From Mesorhizobium sp. M1B.F.Ca.ET.045.04.1.1 (lineage in GTDB: Bacteria; Pseudomonadota; Alphaproteobacteria; Rhizobiales; Rhizobiaceae), in contig NZ_CP034448.1 in the NCBI RefSeq assembly GCF_003952465.1, positions 6,487,001 to 6,551,000 of the forward strand: a DNA stretch of 64,000 nt, written 5' to 3'. The position numbers and the translations under genes are program-made. Positions 8,334-19,546 of the stretch are shown piece after piece (position 1 is the first letter of the stretch; the number at the start of each line of letters is the position of its first letter). A model generated the notes under the pieces. The model searched no databases. It was not told the DNA's origin and was given only the letters and a program-made list of their open reading frames with translations.

Positions 8334-9494
8334 TTGAAAAAGCCGGCGCGCCCTCTTCGCCGCCTGGCGCTTCTCGCAGCGGCGATGGCGCTGGGCACGG
8401 CGGCAAAGGCCTCGGATTTCTCCGAGCCGTGGAAGAATGCCGACCGGGCGCTGGTGATCGACGCCTACGAGTACAACGCAATCGACTGGGCGCAGCTTGC
8501 CACCGACAAGCGCGTCGTCGGCTTCATCAACAAGGCCTCCGACGGGCTGCCGCCGCCCTATTTCTGCTTCGGCGGCGAGACCGACATCAAACTCTGCAAG
8601 GCACTGTGGAAGCGATACGCGGTGACGCGCGAGCTGTTCCAGACGCGCAAGGTGGTGGCCAAGGCGCTCGGCCTGAAATGGGGCGCCTATCACCTTGCCC
8701 GTCCCGGCAATCCTGTCGAGCAGGCCAACAATTTCGTCGATTTCGCCGAGCCGGCGCCGGACGATTTGATTGCCCTCGACATCGAGGGCATCGACCCGAC
8801 GCAATGGATGTCGCTCGAGGACGCGGAAGAATTCGTGCGTCAGGTGCACAGGCGGCTCGGCCGCTTCCCGGTGCTCTACTCGAACGGCAAGACCGCCCAG
8901 TACATCGCCGACAACCGCTACACTTACCGGCTCTTGTCACGGCTGCCGCTCTGGTACGCGCGCTACAAGCCGGACATCGAGGTGCATTTCCCGATGGGCA
9001 ACTGGCAGGGCTACGCGCTCTGGCAGTTTTCCGCGAAGGCGAATTGCGGCCGCTTCAGGTGCCCCTATCGCGTGCCGGGCACGCCCAACGATATCGACGT
9101 CAGCGTCGCGCCGATGAAGGCGGAAGAATTGCGCCGGCAATGGGCCGTCGGCGGGCTGATCGATGTGCCGCCGGATTACCTCGCCTCGATCCCGGTGCCG
9201 ATCCCGCGCGAAGCGGGCCTCGCCGGCAAGGTCACCATCACCTACGCCGATGTCGCGACGCCGCCGACCGTCGAGGAACTGGTCGCGGTCCTCGGCGCGC
9301 GCTGGAACAAATTCCGCGACGGTTTCCGCATGCCGGTGGTGAAGACGGTGCCGCAGCGCCCAGGTTTCGGCATCGTCCAATATGTCGCCTGGAAGCGGGC
9401 CGGGCAGCGCACGCCTGAACAGCTTGACGCAGCCTTCGCCGCTGCCGACCCGGTCAGCACCGCATCGACGACACCCGATCGGTCCCGCCGCTGA
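8334..9494 (+). CDS. Glycoside hydrolase family 25 (muramidase-like) secreted protein
   Basis: 386 residues starting at a TTG. The N-terminal signal peptide (RRLALLAAAMALGTAAKA) predicts export. The GH25 fold is indicated by VIDAYEYNAIDW near residue 41, GAYHLARPGNPVEQANNF (about 116-133), the catalytic DxE pair in ALDIEG (D149, E151), VLYSNG and WQFS. Members cleave the MurNAc-GlcNAc bond of peptidoglycan. The stretch after the GH25 domain (about 260-386) is extra and unrecognised. Convergent with the AraC gene, 15 bases apart. Confidence 0.85.
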   Translation: MKKPARPLRRLALLAAAMALGTAAKASDFSEPWKNADRALVIDAYEYNAIDWAQLATDKRVVGFINKASDGLPPPYFCFGGETDIKLCKALWKRYAVTRELFQTRKVVAKALGLKWGAYHLARPGNPVEQANNFVDFAEPAPDDLIALDIEGIDPTQWMSLEDAEEFVRQVHRRLGRFPVLYSNGKTAQYIADNRYTYRLLSRLPLWYARYKPDIEVHFPMGNWQGYALWQFSAKANCGRFRCPYRVPGTPNDIDVSVAPMKAEELRRQWAVGGLIDVPPDYLASIPVPIPREAGLAGKVTITYADVATPPTVEELVAVLGARWNKFRDGFRMPVVKTVPQRPGFGIVQYVAWKRAGQRTPEQLDAAFAAADPVSTASTTPDRSRR

Positions 9495-9509
9495 TCATTC
9501 TAGATACCA

Positions 9510-10385
9510 TCAGCGATGGTTGCCCAGGCTGGCATACATGCCGGTCGTGCGAAACTGCGTCGGCGTGATGCCGTAGCAACGGCGAAACACCTTGGAGAAG
9601 TAATTCGCGTCCTCGAAGCCGCACAGCATCGCGACTTCCTTGACCGGCAGGAAATCGGCTTTGGTCAGCAACTTCGCCGCGCGCTGCAGCCTTTGCTGCA
9701 ACACGAATTCGGCCGGCGGCAAGCCCTCGCTCTCGGCAAAGCAGCGCGAGAAATGGGCGCGGCTGAGGCCGCTGATCTCGACCAGCTCCGTCACCGGCAG
9801 CGGCTTGTCGAGATTGGCGTTGATGTGGTCGATGACCGGCTGCATGGCGCTTTGCTTTTCCGCGAAAGCGTGCGAGCCGAAGACATCGTCGTAGAGCGCC
9901 ATCGCCGCCTCGTAGGCGACCGCAGAGGCGGCGCCGGGCGAAGCGGCACCCTTGATGAGGCGGAGACTGCAATCTGCTAGGTGATCGATGGTCGCCGGCT
10001 GCAGCCGGAACACGGGACCGGAGACGCTTAAGATGGATTTGTGGATGCGCAGCGCCTCTTCGCCGTTCATCGAAATCCAGAAATATTCCCAGCGGTCGCC
10101 CTTGGCCAACCAGTAGCGATGGTTGTGCGGCACCAGCACCAGCAGCGTGTCGTTCGCCTGCAGGCGATAGTTGCGGCCCTCGTAGCGCAACTGCCCGGTG
10201 CCGCTGATCGTGTGCTGGAGCACGGTGAACGGCGTCTGGCCACGCCTTCGCCCGTCCCAGTCATAGGTCTCGTCCTCGCGCACCTCATAGCCGGTGCTGG
10301 TCGGCATGGCATGCAGGCGCTGGCGGCCGCGCGGCAGCGAGATCGTGCGCATCAACTTTCCATTGGCGATCAGGTCTCGCAGCAC
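9510..10385 (-). CDS. agpT: AraC-family regulator of the alpha-galactoside operon (AgpT-like)
   Basis: 291 residues. The N-terminal cupin-like sensor domain (about 30-150; LLVLVPHNHRYWL) is followed by two helix-turn-helix motifs (about 195-285; VTELVEISGLSRAHFSRCF and VKEVAMLCGFEDANYFSKVF). It is divergent from the GH4-agp operon, as agpT is in Sinorhizobium meliloti, where it is the activator of alpha-galactoside use. The start is GTG at 10385 with GAGGG seven bases upstream; an ATG at 10352 with GGAAAG is an alternative. The symbol rests on gene order plus family. Confidence 0.85.
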   Translation of the reverse strand: MLRDLIANGKLMRTISLPRGRQRLHAMPTSTGYEVREDETYDWDGRRRGQTPFTVLQHTISGTGQLRYEGRNYRLQANDTLLVLVPHNHRYWLAKGDRWEYFWISMNGEEALRIHKSILSVSGPVFRLQPATIDHLADCSLRLIKGAASPGAASAVAYEAAMALYDDVFGSHAFAEKQSAMQPVIDHINANLDKPLPVTELVEISGLSRAHFSRCFAESEGLPPAEFVLQQRLQRAAKLLTKADFLPVKEVAMLCGFEDANYFSKVFRRCYGITPTQFRTTGMYASLGNHR

Positions 10386-10497
10386 AAAATTACCCTCGAA
10401 AGCATAATCCTTCTCTGGCCGCGCCGGCGAATAAGCGCATAATCCGGCTTCTCAGAACGCGAAAGACCCGCGGTCGAGGAGCGGGCGGGAGGAGAAA

Positions 10498-10515
10498 AAG
10501 CCGGATTTCCGGCTT
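10498..10515. promoter_or_regulatory. Perfect inverted repeat in agpT/agaL intergenic region
   Basis: AAGCCGGA-TT-TCCGGCTT, 8-bp arms around two bases, lies between the divergent AraC and GH4 starts, about 84 bases ahead of the GH4 ATG. A related half site (ATCCGGCTT) occurs at 10442-10450. Candidate operator; AraC proteins usually bind direct repeats, so another regulator or a hairpin is equally possible. Confidence 0.4.
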
Positions 10516-10599
10516 GAATGGCACGCACGCCGTTGGGCGGCGGCCATATCCTCCCTTGCTGCTCCTTGCCTAGCATTTGATTGGATCGAGGTGAAGGTG

Positions 10600-12066
10600 A
10601 TGAGCTTCAAAATCGCTATTATCGGCGCCGGCAGCGTCGGATTCACCAAGAAGCTGTTCACCGACATTCTATGCGTCCCGGAGTTCAAGGACATCGAATT
10701 CGCGCTGACCGATGTCAGCGAGCACAATCTCGGGATGATCAAGGCGATCCTCGACAGGATCGTGGAAGCGAACAATTTGCCGACCAAAGTGACGGCGACC
10801 ACGAACCGCCGCCAGGCGCTGGAGGGGGCGCGCTACATCATCAGCTGCGTGCGCGTCGGTGGCCTCGAAGCCTATGCCGACGACATCCGCATCCCGCTGA
10901 AATATGGCATCGACCAATGCGTCGGCGACACGATCTGCGCTGGCGGCATCCTCTACGGCCAGCGCAACATTCCGGTGATCCTCGACTTCTGCAAGGACAT
11001 AGGCGAGGTCGCGGAAACCGGCGCCAGGTTCCTCAACTACGCCAACCCGATGGCGATGAACACCTGGGCAGCAATCGAATACGGCAAGGTCGACACGGTC
11101 GGGCTCTGTCACGGCGTCCAGCACGGCGCCGAACAGATCGCCGAAGTGCTCGGCGCCAAGTCGCCCAAGGAGCTCGACTATGTCTGTTCCGGCATCAACC
11201 ACCAGACCTGGTTCATCGAGTTGCGGCTGAACGGCCGGCCGATCGGCAAGGACGAGCTGGTCGCCGCCTTCGAGGCCCATCCGGTCTATTCGAAACAGGA
11301 GAAGCTTCGCATCGACGTGCTGAAGCGTTTCGGGGTCTATTCGACCGAAAGCAACGGCCACCTATCCGAATATCTGCCCTGGTACCGCAAGCGCCCCGAC
11401 GAGATCACGCGCTGGATCGACATGTCGGACTGGATCCATGGCGAGACGGGCGGCTATCTGCGCTACTCGACCGAAACCCGCAACTGGTTCGAGACGGAAT
11501 ATCCGCAATTCCTCGAAGCGGCGTCGAAGCCGATCGACCCGGCCAAGCGCTCCAACGAGCATGCCAGCCACATCCTCGAGGCGCTGGAGACCAACCGCGT
11601 CTATCGCGGCCATTTCAACGTCAAGAACAACGGCGTGATCGCCAACCTGCCGCAGGACGCCATCATCGAATCGCCCGGCTTCGTCGACCGCTTCGGCATC
11701 AACATGGCCGCGGGCATCACGCTGCCGGAGGCGTGCGCGGCCACCTGCATGGCCTCGATCAACGTGCAGAGAATGGCGGTGCATGCCGCGATCGCCGGCG
11801 ACATCGACCTCTTGAAGCTCGCGGTGCTGCACGACCCGCTGGTCGGCGCGGTGTCGACGCCGGAGGAGGTCTGGCAGATGGTGGACGAGATGGTCGTCGC
11901 CCAGGCCGCCTGGCTGCCCCAATACGCAGATGCCGTTCCGGCAGCAAAGGAGCGGCTTTCGAAATCCAAGGTCAAGACACGCGAATGGGCGGGCGCGGCG
12001 CGGCGAAGCGTACGCTCGATCGAGGAATTGCGCGCCGAAAAGGCGGCACTCAAACAGGCCGGCTGA
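10600..12066 (+). CDS. agaL1: GH4 alpha-galactosidase (AgaL1-like)
   Basis: 488 residues from the ATG at 10600, preceded by GAGGTG; a GTG at 10591 overlaps that ribosome site and is less likely. Family 4 glycosidases need NAD+ and a divalent metal: the N-terminal Rossmann motif is IAIIGAGSVGF, the metal-binding Cys/His segments are LCHGVQHG and SGINHQTW, and NYANPMAMNTW is the conserved substrate loop. The protein is cytoplasmic and hydrolyses alpha-galactosides such as melibiose or raffinose once imported. First gene of the agp operon. Confidence 0.88.
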   Translation: MSFKIAIIGAGSVGFTKKLFTDILCVPEFKDIEFALTDVSEHNLGMIKAILDRIVEANNLPTKVTATTNRRQALEGARYIISCVRVGGLEAYADDIRIPLKYGIDQCVGDTICAGGILYGQRNIPVILDFCKDIGEVAETGARFLNYANPMAMNTWAAIEYGKVDTVGLCHGVQHGAEQIAEVLGAKSPKELDYVCSGINHQTWFIELRLNGRPIGKDELVAAFEAHPVYSKQEKLRIDVLKRFGVYSTESNGHLSEYLPWYRKRPDEITRWIDMSDWIHGETGGYLRYSTETRNWFETEYPQFLEAASKPIDPAKRSNEHASHILEALETNRVYRGHFNVKNNGVIANLPQDAIIESPGFVDRFGINMAAGITLPEACAATCMASINVQRMAVHAAIAGDIDLLKLAVLHDPLVGAVSTPEEVWQMVDEMVVAQAAWLPQYADAVPAAKERLSKSKVKTREWAGAARRSVRSIEELRAEKAALKQAG

Positions 12067-12162
12067 GATGGCAGGCGCACGTGCAGGAGGCACGTCCGCC
12101 AAATCAGCCGTCCAGAACAAGAGGCGGGCAGCAGCAGGCGTCCAAACAACTGGGAGGAGACG

Positions 12163-14175
12163 ATGAGGACCTTACGCAAAATTGGCTTTGCCGCCGGACT
12201 GGCGCTGAGCGTTGCCGTTCCGGCACACGCCTTCGCATCCGAGCCGACGATCCCGCCCGAGCCGGCGACGTTTCCGGCCGAGGGCAAGATCCACTATGTG
12301 GCGCGCGACTCCATCCTGGAGTTCAAGGCGCTGCCCGAATATCACGAGCCGGACTGGGTGACGGAGAAATACGTCAAGACCGGCAAGCTGCCGCCCGTGA
12401 AGGACAGGCTGCCGAAGGAGCCGCTGGTCTTCAAAACCGCCAACATGACGGACGGCACGGGCGTCTATGGCGATACGATGCGCCATGTCATCGGCGGCCG
12501 GCCGGAGGGCTGGAACTACGGCGCCGGCCAGACGCAAGGCTGGGGCGGCATCGATATCGGCCTCTCCGAATGCCTGACGCGCACGGCGCCGCTGTTCCAG
12601 GTCGAGGCGAAGGACACCGAGCCGCTGCCGAACCTTGCCAAGAGCTGGGACTGGTCGAGCGACGGCCACAAGCTGACCATGCATCTGATCGAAGGCGCCA
12701 AATGGTCGGACGGGGTGCCCTTCAACGCCGACGACGTCATGTTCTACTGGGACGACGAAGTGGTCGATCCGAACGTCTCGCCGCTCAACGGCGCGACACC
12801 GGAAACCTTCGGCGTTGGCACGACGCTCAAGAAAGTCGACGACTACACCGTCGAGTGGACCTTCAAGGAGGCCTTCCCGCGACAGTATCTCTACGCGATG
12901 GCCTACGGCACCTTCTGCCCCGGCCCGGCGCATATCCTCAAGCCGCAGCATCCGAAATATTCGAAGAACACCTACGACCAGTTCAAGAACGCCTTCCCGC
13001 CGGAATACATGAACCTGCCGGTAATGGGCGCCTGGGTGCCGGTCGAATACCGGCCGGACGACATCATCGTGATGCGCCGCAACCCCTACTATTGGAAGGT
13101 CGACGAGAAGGGCAACCAGCTGCCCTATCTCAACGAGCTGCAATACAAGCTCTCGACCTGGGCCGATCGAGACGTGCAGGCTGTGGCGGGTTCGGGCGAC
13201 TTTTCCAACCTCGAACAACCGGAGAATTTCGTCGCCTCGCTGAAGCGCGCGGCTGACAAGAATGCACCTGCGCGCCTCGCCTTCGGCCCGCGACTGATCG
13301 GCTACAATCTGCGTATGAACTTTTCCGCCAATGGCTGGGGCAACCCGGACGAGCGCGGCCAGGCGATCCGCGAATTGAACCGCAACGAGGATTTCCGCAA
13401 GGCCGTCACTATGGCGGTCGACCGCAAGGCGCTCGGCGATTCGCTGGTCAAGGGACCGTTCACCGCCATCTATCCCGGCGGCTTCTCCTCCGGCACCAGC
13501 TTCTATGACCGCAAGTCGACCGTCTACTATCCCTTCGTGAACTTCCTGGCCGGCACCGCCGGCGGCAAGAATGTCGAGATCGTGATGCTGGTCAACAACG
13601 ACTACACCACCGACAAGAGCCTTGCCGAAGGCGTCGTGGCGCAGATGGAGAAACTGGGCTTGAGGGTCGTGCTCAACGGGGTCAACGGCACGCAGCGCGA
13701 CGCGATCCAATATTCCGGCCGCTTCGACTGGCTGATCCGGCGCAACGACCAGGAGCTCACCTCAGTCGTGCAGAACACGGAGCAACTCGCTCCCGTCGGC
13801 CCGAAAACCAGCTGGAACCATCGCGCGCCGGAAAGCGGCGAAGTCGATCTGATGCCGTTCGAGAAGGACCTCGTCGACATTGTCAACAAGTTCGTCACGA
13901 CGCAGGACAACGACCAGCGCGCGGATCTGATGAGGCAATTCCAGAAGATCTCGACGGAAAACGTCTACAATGTCGGCCTGACGGAATATCCGGGCGCGCT
14001 GATCATCAACAAGCGCTTCTCGAACATCCCGCAGGGAACGCCGATCTTCATGTTCAACTGGGCCGAGGATTCGATCGTCCGCGAACGCATCTTCGTCGCG
14101 GCCGACAAGCAGGCCAAGTATGAATTGTACCCGGAAGAGCTCCCCGGCAAACCGGGTGACAAGGGTCCGATGTAA
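12163..14175 (+). CDS. agpA: Alpha-galactoside ABC transporter binding protein (SBP family 5)
   Basis: 670 residues. The signal peptide (about 1-25, ending PAHAFA) sends it to the periplasm. It belongs to the oligopeptide-binding-protein type (family 5): SLAKSWD-like segment PLPNLAKSWDWSSDGHKLT, WSDGVPFNADDV and FRKAVTMAVDRKAL. Proteins of this type in the agp locus bind melibiose and raffinose rather than peptides. A GGGAGGAGA ribosome site precedes the ATG, matching high expression. A very stable hairpin follows the stop at 14200, separating it from the permease genes. Confidence 0.9.
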   Translation: MRTLRKIGFAAGLALSVAVPAHAFASEPTIPPEPATFPAEGKIHYVARDSILEFKALPEYHEPDWVTEKYVKTGKLPPVKDRLPKEPLVFKTANMTDGTGVYGDTMRHVIGGRPEGWNYGAGQTQGWGGIDIGLSECLTRTAPLFQVEAKDTEPLPNLAKSWDWSSDGHKLTMHLIEGAKWSDGVPFNADDVMFYWDDEVVDPNVSPLNGATPETFGVGTTLKKVDDYTVEWTFKEAFPRQYLYAMAYGTFCPGPAHILKPQHPKYSKNTYDQFKNAFPPEYMNLPVMGAWVPVEYRPDDIIVMRRNPYYWKVDEKGNQLPYLNELQYKLSTWADRDVQAVAGSGDFSNLEQPENFVASLKRAADKNAPARLAFGPRLIGYNLRMNFSANGWGNPDERGQAIRELNRNEDFRKAVTMAVDRKALGDSLVKGPFTAIYPGGFSSGTSFYDRKSTVYYPFVNFLAGTAGGKNVEIVMLVNNDYTTDKSLAEGVVAQMEKLGLRVVLNGVNGTQRDAIQYSGRFDWLIRRNDQELTSVVQNTEQLAPVGPKTSWNHRAPESGEVDLMPFEKDLVDIVNKFVTTQDNDQRADLMRQFQKISTENVYNVGLTEYPGALIINKRFSNIPQGTPIFMFNWAEDSIVRERIFVAADKQAKYELYPEELPGKPGDKGPM

Positions 14176-14199
14176 GGTTTACCTCCCTGACGAAGAGAC

Positions 14200-14227
14200 G
14201 TCCGGCCGCGCCGCGGCGCGGCCGGAC
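14200..14227 (+). promoter_or_regulatory. Perfect 13-bp-arm hairpin between agpA and agpB
   Basis: GTCCGGCCGCGCC, two bases, then its exact reverse complement, 25 bases after the agpA stop and 61 bases before the agpB start. No T-run follows, so it is not a classical terminator. By analogy with malE-malF, it would protect the 3' end of the binding-protein message and give more AgpA than permease. Confidence 0.6.
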
Positions 14228-14288
14228 AAATAGAACCTCCGAACGCACCCGAGGGAGCGACCGGCCAGACAAAGGAAGCGGACCGTCC

Positions 14289-15296
14289 ATGCTGCGATTC
14301 CTGCTCATGCGCATAGTGTCGGCGCTTCCCGTCCTCGCCATCTTGAGCCTCGTCACTTTCGCCATCATCCAGGCGCCGCCCGGCGACTATGCCGACTATA
14401 TCCGCTCGCAGTTGATCAACCAGGGCGGAGCCTCCTACGCCGAGGCCGAAGCGCAGGCGCAGGCCTATCGGAAGGAGCATGGCCTCGATAAGCCGCTGCC
14501 CGTCCAGTATCTCAACTGGATCGGCGGCATCGTCACCCGCGGCGATTTCGGCTATAGCCTCTATTACAACAAGCCGGTTGCCGACGTGGTCGGCGAGCGC
14601 TTGCCGCGCACGCTGCTTCTGGCGCTGGTCTGCCACCTGCTCGCCTCGGTGCTCGGCATAAGCTTCGGCATATGGGCGGCGACCCGGCAATATTCCTGGA
14701 TCGACTCCACACTTTCGGCCATCTCCTTCCTCGGCATGACGGTGCCGCGCTTCCTGATGGCGCTGATCATCGTCTATCTCTTGGTCTTCCAGTTCAACGT
14801 GTCGGAGATCGGCTCGTTCTTCTCGCCGCAATATGGCGGCGCGCCATGGTCGTGGGCGAAATTCGTCGACCTCGTCAAGCATGTCTGGCCGGTCGTGGCG
14901 ATCGCGACCTTCGGCGGGCTCGCCTACAATATGCGCGTCATGCGCGGCAACCTGCTCGACACGCTCAACGCCCAATATGTCGAGACGGCAAAGGCCAAGG
15001 GTCTGACCGGCGGCGCCGTCGTCATGCGCCATGCCGTGCCAAACGCGCTGCACCCTTTGGTCATGTATCAGGGCGTGGTGCTGCCCTACATGCTGACCGG
15101 CGAGATCGAGACTGCGATCATCTTCGCGCTGCCGACCGTCGGCCCCGCGATCGTCGGGTCGATGGCGGTGGGCGACGTCTATGTGACGGCCACCTTCATG
15201 ATGGTGCTGTCGGCAACGCTGATCGTCGGCAACATAATCGCCGACATGCTGCTCGCCTTGCTCGATCCGCGCGTGCGCCAGTTCGGAGAGCGTTAG
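14289..15296 (+). CDS. agpB: ABC transporter permease (AgpB/DppB type)
   Basis: 335 residues, about six transmembrane segments, beginning with the FLLMRIVSALPVLAILSLV segment of the DppB family. The EAA-like loop (YVETAKAKGLTGGAVVMRHA, about 236-255) contacts the ATPase. It forms the inner-membrane channel with the next gene product. The stop is immediately followed by the ATG of agpC. Confidence 0.9.
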   Translation: MLRFLLMRIVSALPVLAILSLVTFAIIQAPPGDYADYIRSQLINQGGASYAEAEAQAQAYRKEHGLDKPLPVQYLNWIGGIVTRGDFGYSLYYNKPVADVVGERLPRTLLLALVCHLLASVLGISFGIWAATRQYSWIDSTLSAISFLGMTVPRFLMALIIVYLLVFQFNVSEIGSFFSPQYGGAPWSWAKFVDLVKHVWPVVAIATFGGLAYNMRVMRGNLLDTLNAQYVETAKAKGLTGGAVVMRHAVPNALHPLVMYQGVVLPYMLTGEIETAIIFALPTVGPAIVGSMAVGDVYVTATFMMVLSATLIVGNIIADMLLALLDPRVRQFGER

Positions 15297-16436
15297 ATGC
15301 TGGCGCGCGATCCCTCACCCCCACCAATGCCGGCCGAAGGCGTCGCCGTTGCTGAGCCCGCGCACGGCAATGAAAGCTACATCGCGCTGGTCTGGCGCCG
15401 GCTGAAGCGCTCCTGGACCGGCATGGCCGGACTTTGCCTGGTCGTGCTGCTGCTTTTGATGGCGGTCTTCGCGGAATTCCTGGCGCCTCTGGACCCTAAG
15501 GCGACCGATATCGCCTTCGCGCCGCCGGAGGTGCCAAGCTTCCACGACAAGGACGGCAATTTCATCGCGCGTCCCAGGATCTATGCGCTGGCAGAATCGA
15601 CCGACCTCGACCCGGTGACCTTCCAGCCGATCCTCGGCCCCGACTATGACCATCCGCGCCTGCTCGGCTTCTTCGTCGAGGGCGCGCCCTACAAGCTCCT
15701 CGGGCTCGTCCCGGCGAACCGGCACTTCTTCGGCTCGATGGACGGCCAGCCGGTACATTTCCTCGGCACCGACAAGTTCGGCCGCGACGTGCTGTCGCGC
15801 GCCATCCATGGCTCGCGCGTCTCGCTGATGATCGCGCTCACCGTCGTCTTCATCATCACCGTCATCGGCACCAGCGTCGGCATGGCCTCCGGCTATTTCG
15901 GCGGCCGGTTCGACGTCTGGACGCAGCGCTTCGTCGAGCTTGTGCTCGCCTTCCCGCAACTGCCGCTCTATCTCGCGCTGACGACGCTGATACCGGTCAC
16001 CGCGCCGACCAACGTCTTCCTCGCCTTCGTCATCATCGTCATGTCGGCGCTGGGCTGGGCGCAGATGTCGCGCGAGGTGCGCGGCAAGACGCTGGCGCTG
16101 GCGCGGATCGACTATGTGCGCGCCGCCATGGCGGTCGGCGCCACCGACCGGCGCATCATCATGCAGCACATCTTCCCCAATGTGATGAGCCACGTGATCG
16201 TCGCCGTGACGCTGGCGATCCCGACTGTGGTGCTTCTGGAATCCTTCCTCGGCTTCCTCGGCTTTGCGGTGAAGCCGCCGCTGATCTCCTGGGGCCTGAT
16301 GCTGCAGGACACCGCGACCTACTCGGTCATCGGCACCTATCCCTGGATCCTGTCGCCGGTCGGCTTCGTGCTCGTCACCGTCTTTGCCTTCAACGCGCTG
16401 GGCGACGGCCTGCGCGATGCCGTCGATCCTTATTGA
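15297..16436 (+). CDS. agpC: ABC transporter permease (AgpC/DppC type)
   Basis: 379 residues, longer than most DppC permeases because of a periplasmic insert of about 100 residues after the first membrane segment (about 65-160). The core has the LGTDKFGRDVLSRAIHG motif and the EAA loop YVRAAMAVGATDRRIIMQHI. The ATG abuts the previous stop with no gap. Pairs with the agpB product. Confidence 0.9.
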   Translation: MLARDPSPPPMPAEGVAVAEPAHGNESYIALVWRRLKRSWTGMAGLCLVVLLLLMAVFAEFLAPLDPKATDIAFAPPEVPSFHDKDGNFIARPRIYALAESTDLDPVTFQPILGPDYDHPRLLGFFVEGAPYKLLGLVPANRHFFGSMDGQPVHFLGTDKFGRDVLSRAIHGSRVSLMIALTVVFIITVIGTSVGMASGYFGGRFDVWTQRFVELVLAFPQLPLYLALTTLIPVTAPTNVFLAFVIIVMSALGWAQMSREVRGKTLALARIDYVRAAMAVGATDRRIIMQHIFPNVMSHVIVAVTLAIPTVVLLESFLGFLGFAVKPPLISWGLMLQDTATYSVIGTYPWILSPVGFVLVTVFAFNALGDGLRDAVDPY

Positions 16437-16445
16437 GGTGGTTGG

Positions 16446-18116
<1,671 letters not shown>

Positions 18117-18136
18117 AAAAGTGCCGGAGGCTCACA

Positions 18137-19507
18137 GTGGCAAGAAACCCCAAGATCACCTTCATCGGCGCCGGCTCGACGGTGTTCATGAAGAACATCG
18201 TCGGCGACGTGCTGCAGCGGCCGGCGCTGTCGGGCGCGACGATCGCGCTGATGGACATCAACCCGCAACGTCTGGAAGAAAGCGCCATCGTCGTCAACAA
18301 GCTGATCGCGACGCTCGGCGTGAAGGCCAAGGCCGAGACCTATTCCGACCAGCGCAAGGCGCTCTCCGGCGCCGACTTCGTCGTCGTCGCCTTCCAGATC
18401 GGCGGCTACGAGCCTTGCACCGTCACCGATTTCGAGGTGCCGAAGAAATACGGCCTGCGCCAGACGATCGCCGATACGCTCGGCGTCGGCGGCATCATGC
18501 GGGGCTTAAGGACCGTGCCGCATCTGTGGAAGATCTGCGAGGACATGCTCGCCGTCTGCCCGGAAGCGATCATGCTGCAATATGTCAACCCGATGGCGAT
18601 CAACACCTGGGCGATCGCCGAGAAGTACCCCACGATCAGGCAGGTCGGGCTCTGCCATTCGGTGCAGGGCACGGCGATGGAATTGGCGCACGATCTCGAC
18701 CTTCCCTATGAGGAGATCCGCTACCGCTCGGCCGGCATCAATCACATGGCCTTCTATCTCAAGTTCGAGCATCGCCAGCCGGACGGGTCCTATCGCGACC
18801 TCTATCCGGATCTCGTCCGCGCCTATCGCGAAGGGCGGGCGCCGAAGCCGGGCTGGAACCCGCGCTGCCCGAACAAGGTGCGCTACGAGATGCTGACCCG
18901 GCTCGGCTATTTCGTCACCGAAAGCTCGGAGCATTTCGCCGAATACACGCCCTATTTCATCAAGGACGGGCGCGGCGACCTGATCGAGAAATACGGCATT
19001 CCGCTCGACGAATATCCAAAACGCTGCATCGAGCAGATCGAGCGCTGGAAGGGCCAAGCGGAGGCCTATCGCTCGGCCGACCGCATCGAGGTCGAGCAAT
19101 CCAAGGAATACGCCTCCTCGATCATGAATTCGGTGTGGACCGGCGAGCCGTCGGTGATCTACGGCAATGTCCGCAACAATGGCTGCATCACCTCGCTGCC
19201 TTTCGACTGCGCGGCGGAAGTGCCGTGCCTGGTCGATGCCTCCGGCATCCAGCCGACCTATATCGGCGAGCTGCCGCCGCAGCTCACGGCGCTGATCCGC
19301 ACCAACGTCAACGTTCAGGAACTGACGGTGCGGGCGCTGATGAGCGAAAACCGCGAGCACATCTACCACGCGGCGATGATGGACCCGCACACGGCGGCCG
19401 AGCTCGACCTCGACCAGATCTGGTCACTGGTCGACGACCTCATCGCCGCTCACGGCGACTGGCTGCCGGCCTGGGCGCGCAAGGGCGGCAGGAGCAAGGC
19501 CGCCTGA
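18137..19507 (+). CDS. agaL2: GH4 alpha-galactosidase (AgaL2/MelA-like)
   Basis: 456 residues from a GTG at 18137 with GGAGG six bases upstream. NAD+-binding ITFIGAGSTVF, VNPMAINTW, the metal ligands in LCHSVQGT and AGINHMAFY, and the NNGCITSLP segment mark family GH4. It differs clearly from the first GH4 gene of the operon, so the two may take different alpha-galactosides. Ends the agp operon. Confidence 0.88.
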   Translation: MARNPKITFIGAGSTVFMKNIVGDVLQRPALSGATIALMDINPQRLEESAIVVNKLIATLGVKAKAETYSDQRKALSGADFVVVAFQIGGYEPCTVTDFEVPKKYGLRQTIADTLGVGGIMRGLRTVPHLWKICEDMLAVCPEAIMLQYVNPMAINTWAIAEKYPTIRQVGLCHSVQGTAMELAHDLDLPYEEIRYRSAGINHMAFYLKFEHRQPDGSYRDLYPDLVRAYREGRAPKPGWNPRCPNKVRYEMLTRLGYFVTESSEHFAEYTPYFIKDGRGDLIEKYGIPLDEYPKRCIEQIERWKGQAEAYRSADRIEVEQSKEYASSIMNSVWTGEPSVIYGNVRNNGCITSLPFDCAAEVPCLVDASGIQPTYIGELPPQLTALIRTNVNVQELTVRALMSENREHIYHAAMMDPHTAAELDLDQIWSLVDDLIAAHGDWLPAWARKGGRSKAA

Positions 19508-19546
19508 TCAGCGAAGTTCCGGCGTCAGCGGCCCGCTTCAGGCCGA

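Noticed and set aside
10581..13256. Very long open frame (about 890 codons) across agaL1 and agpA in another frame
   Set aside because: It is a GC-rich shadow of two clearly assigned genes and its translation is Arg/Ala/Gly-rich without domains.
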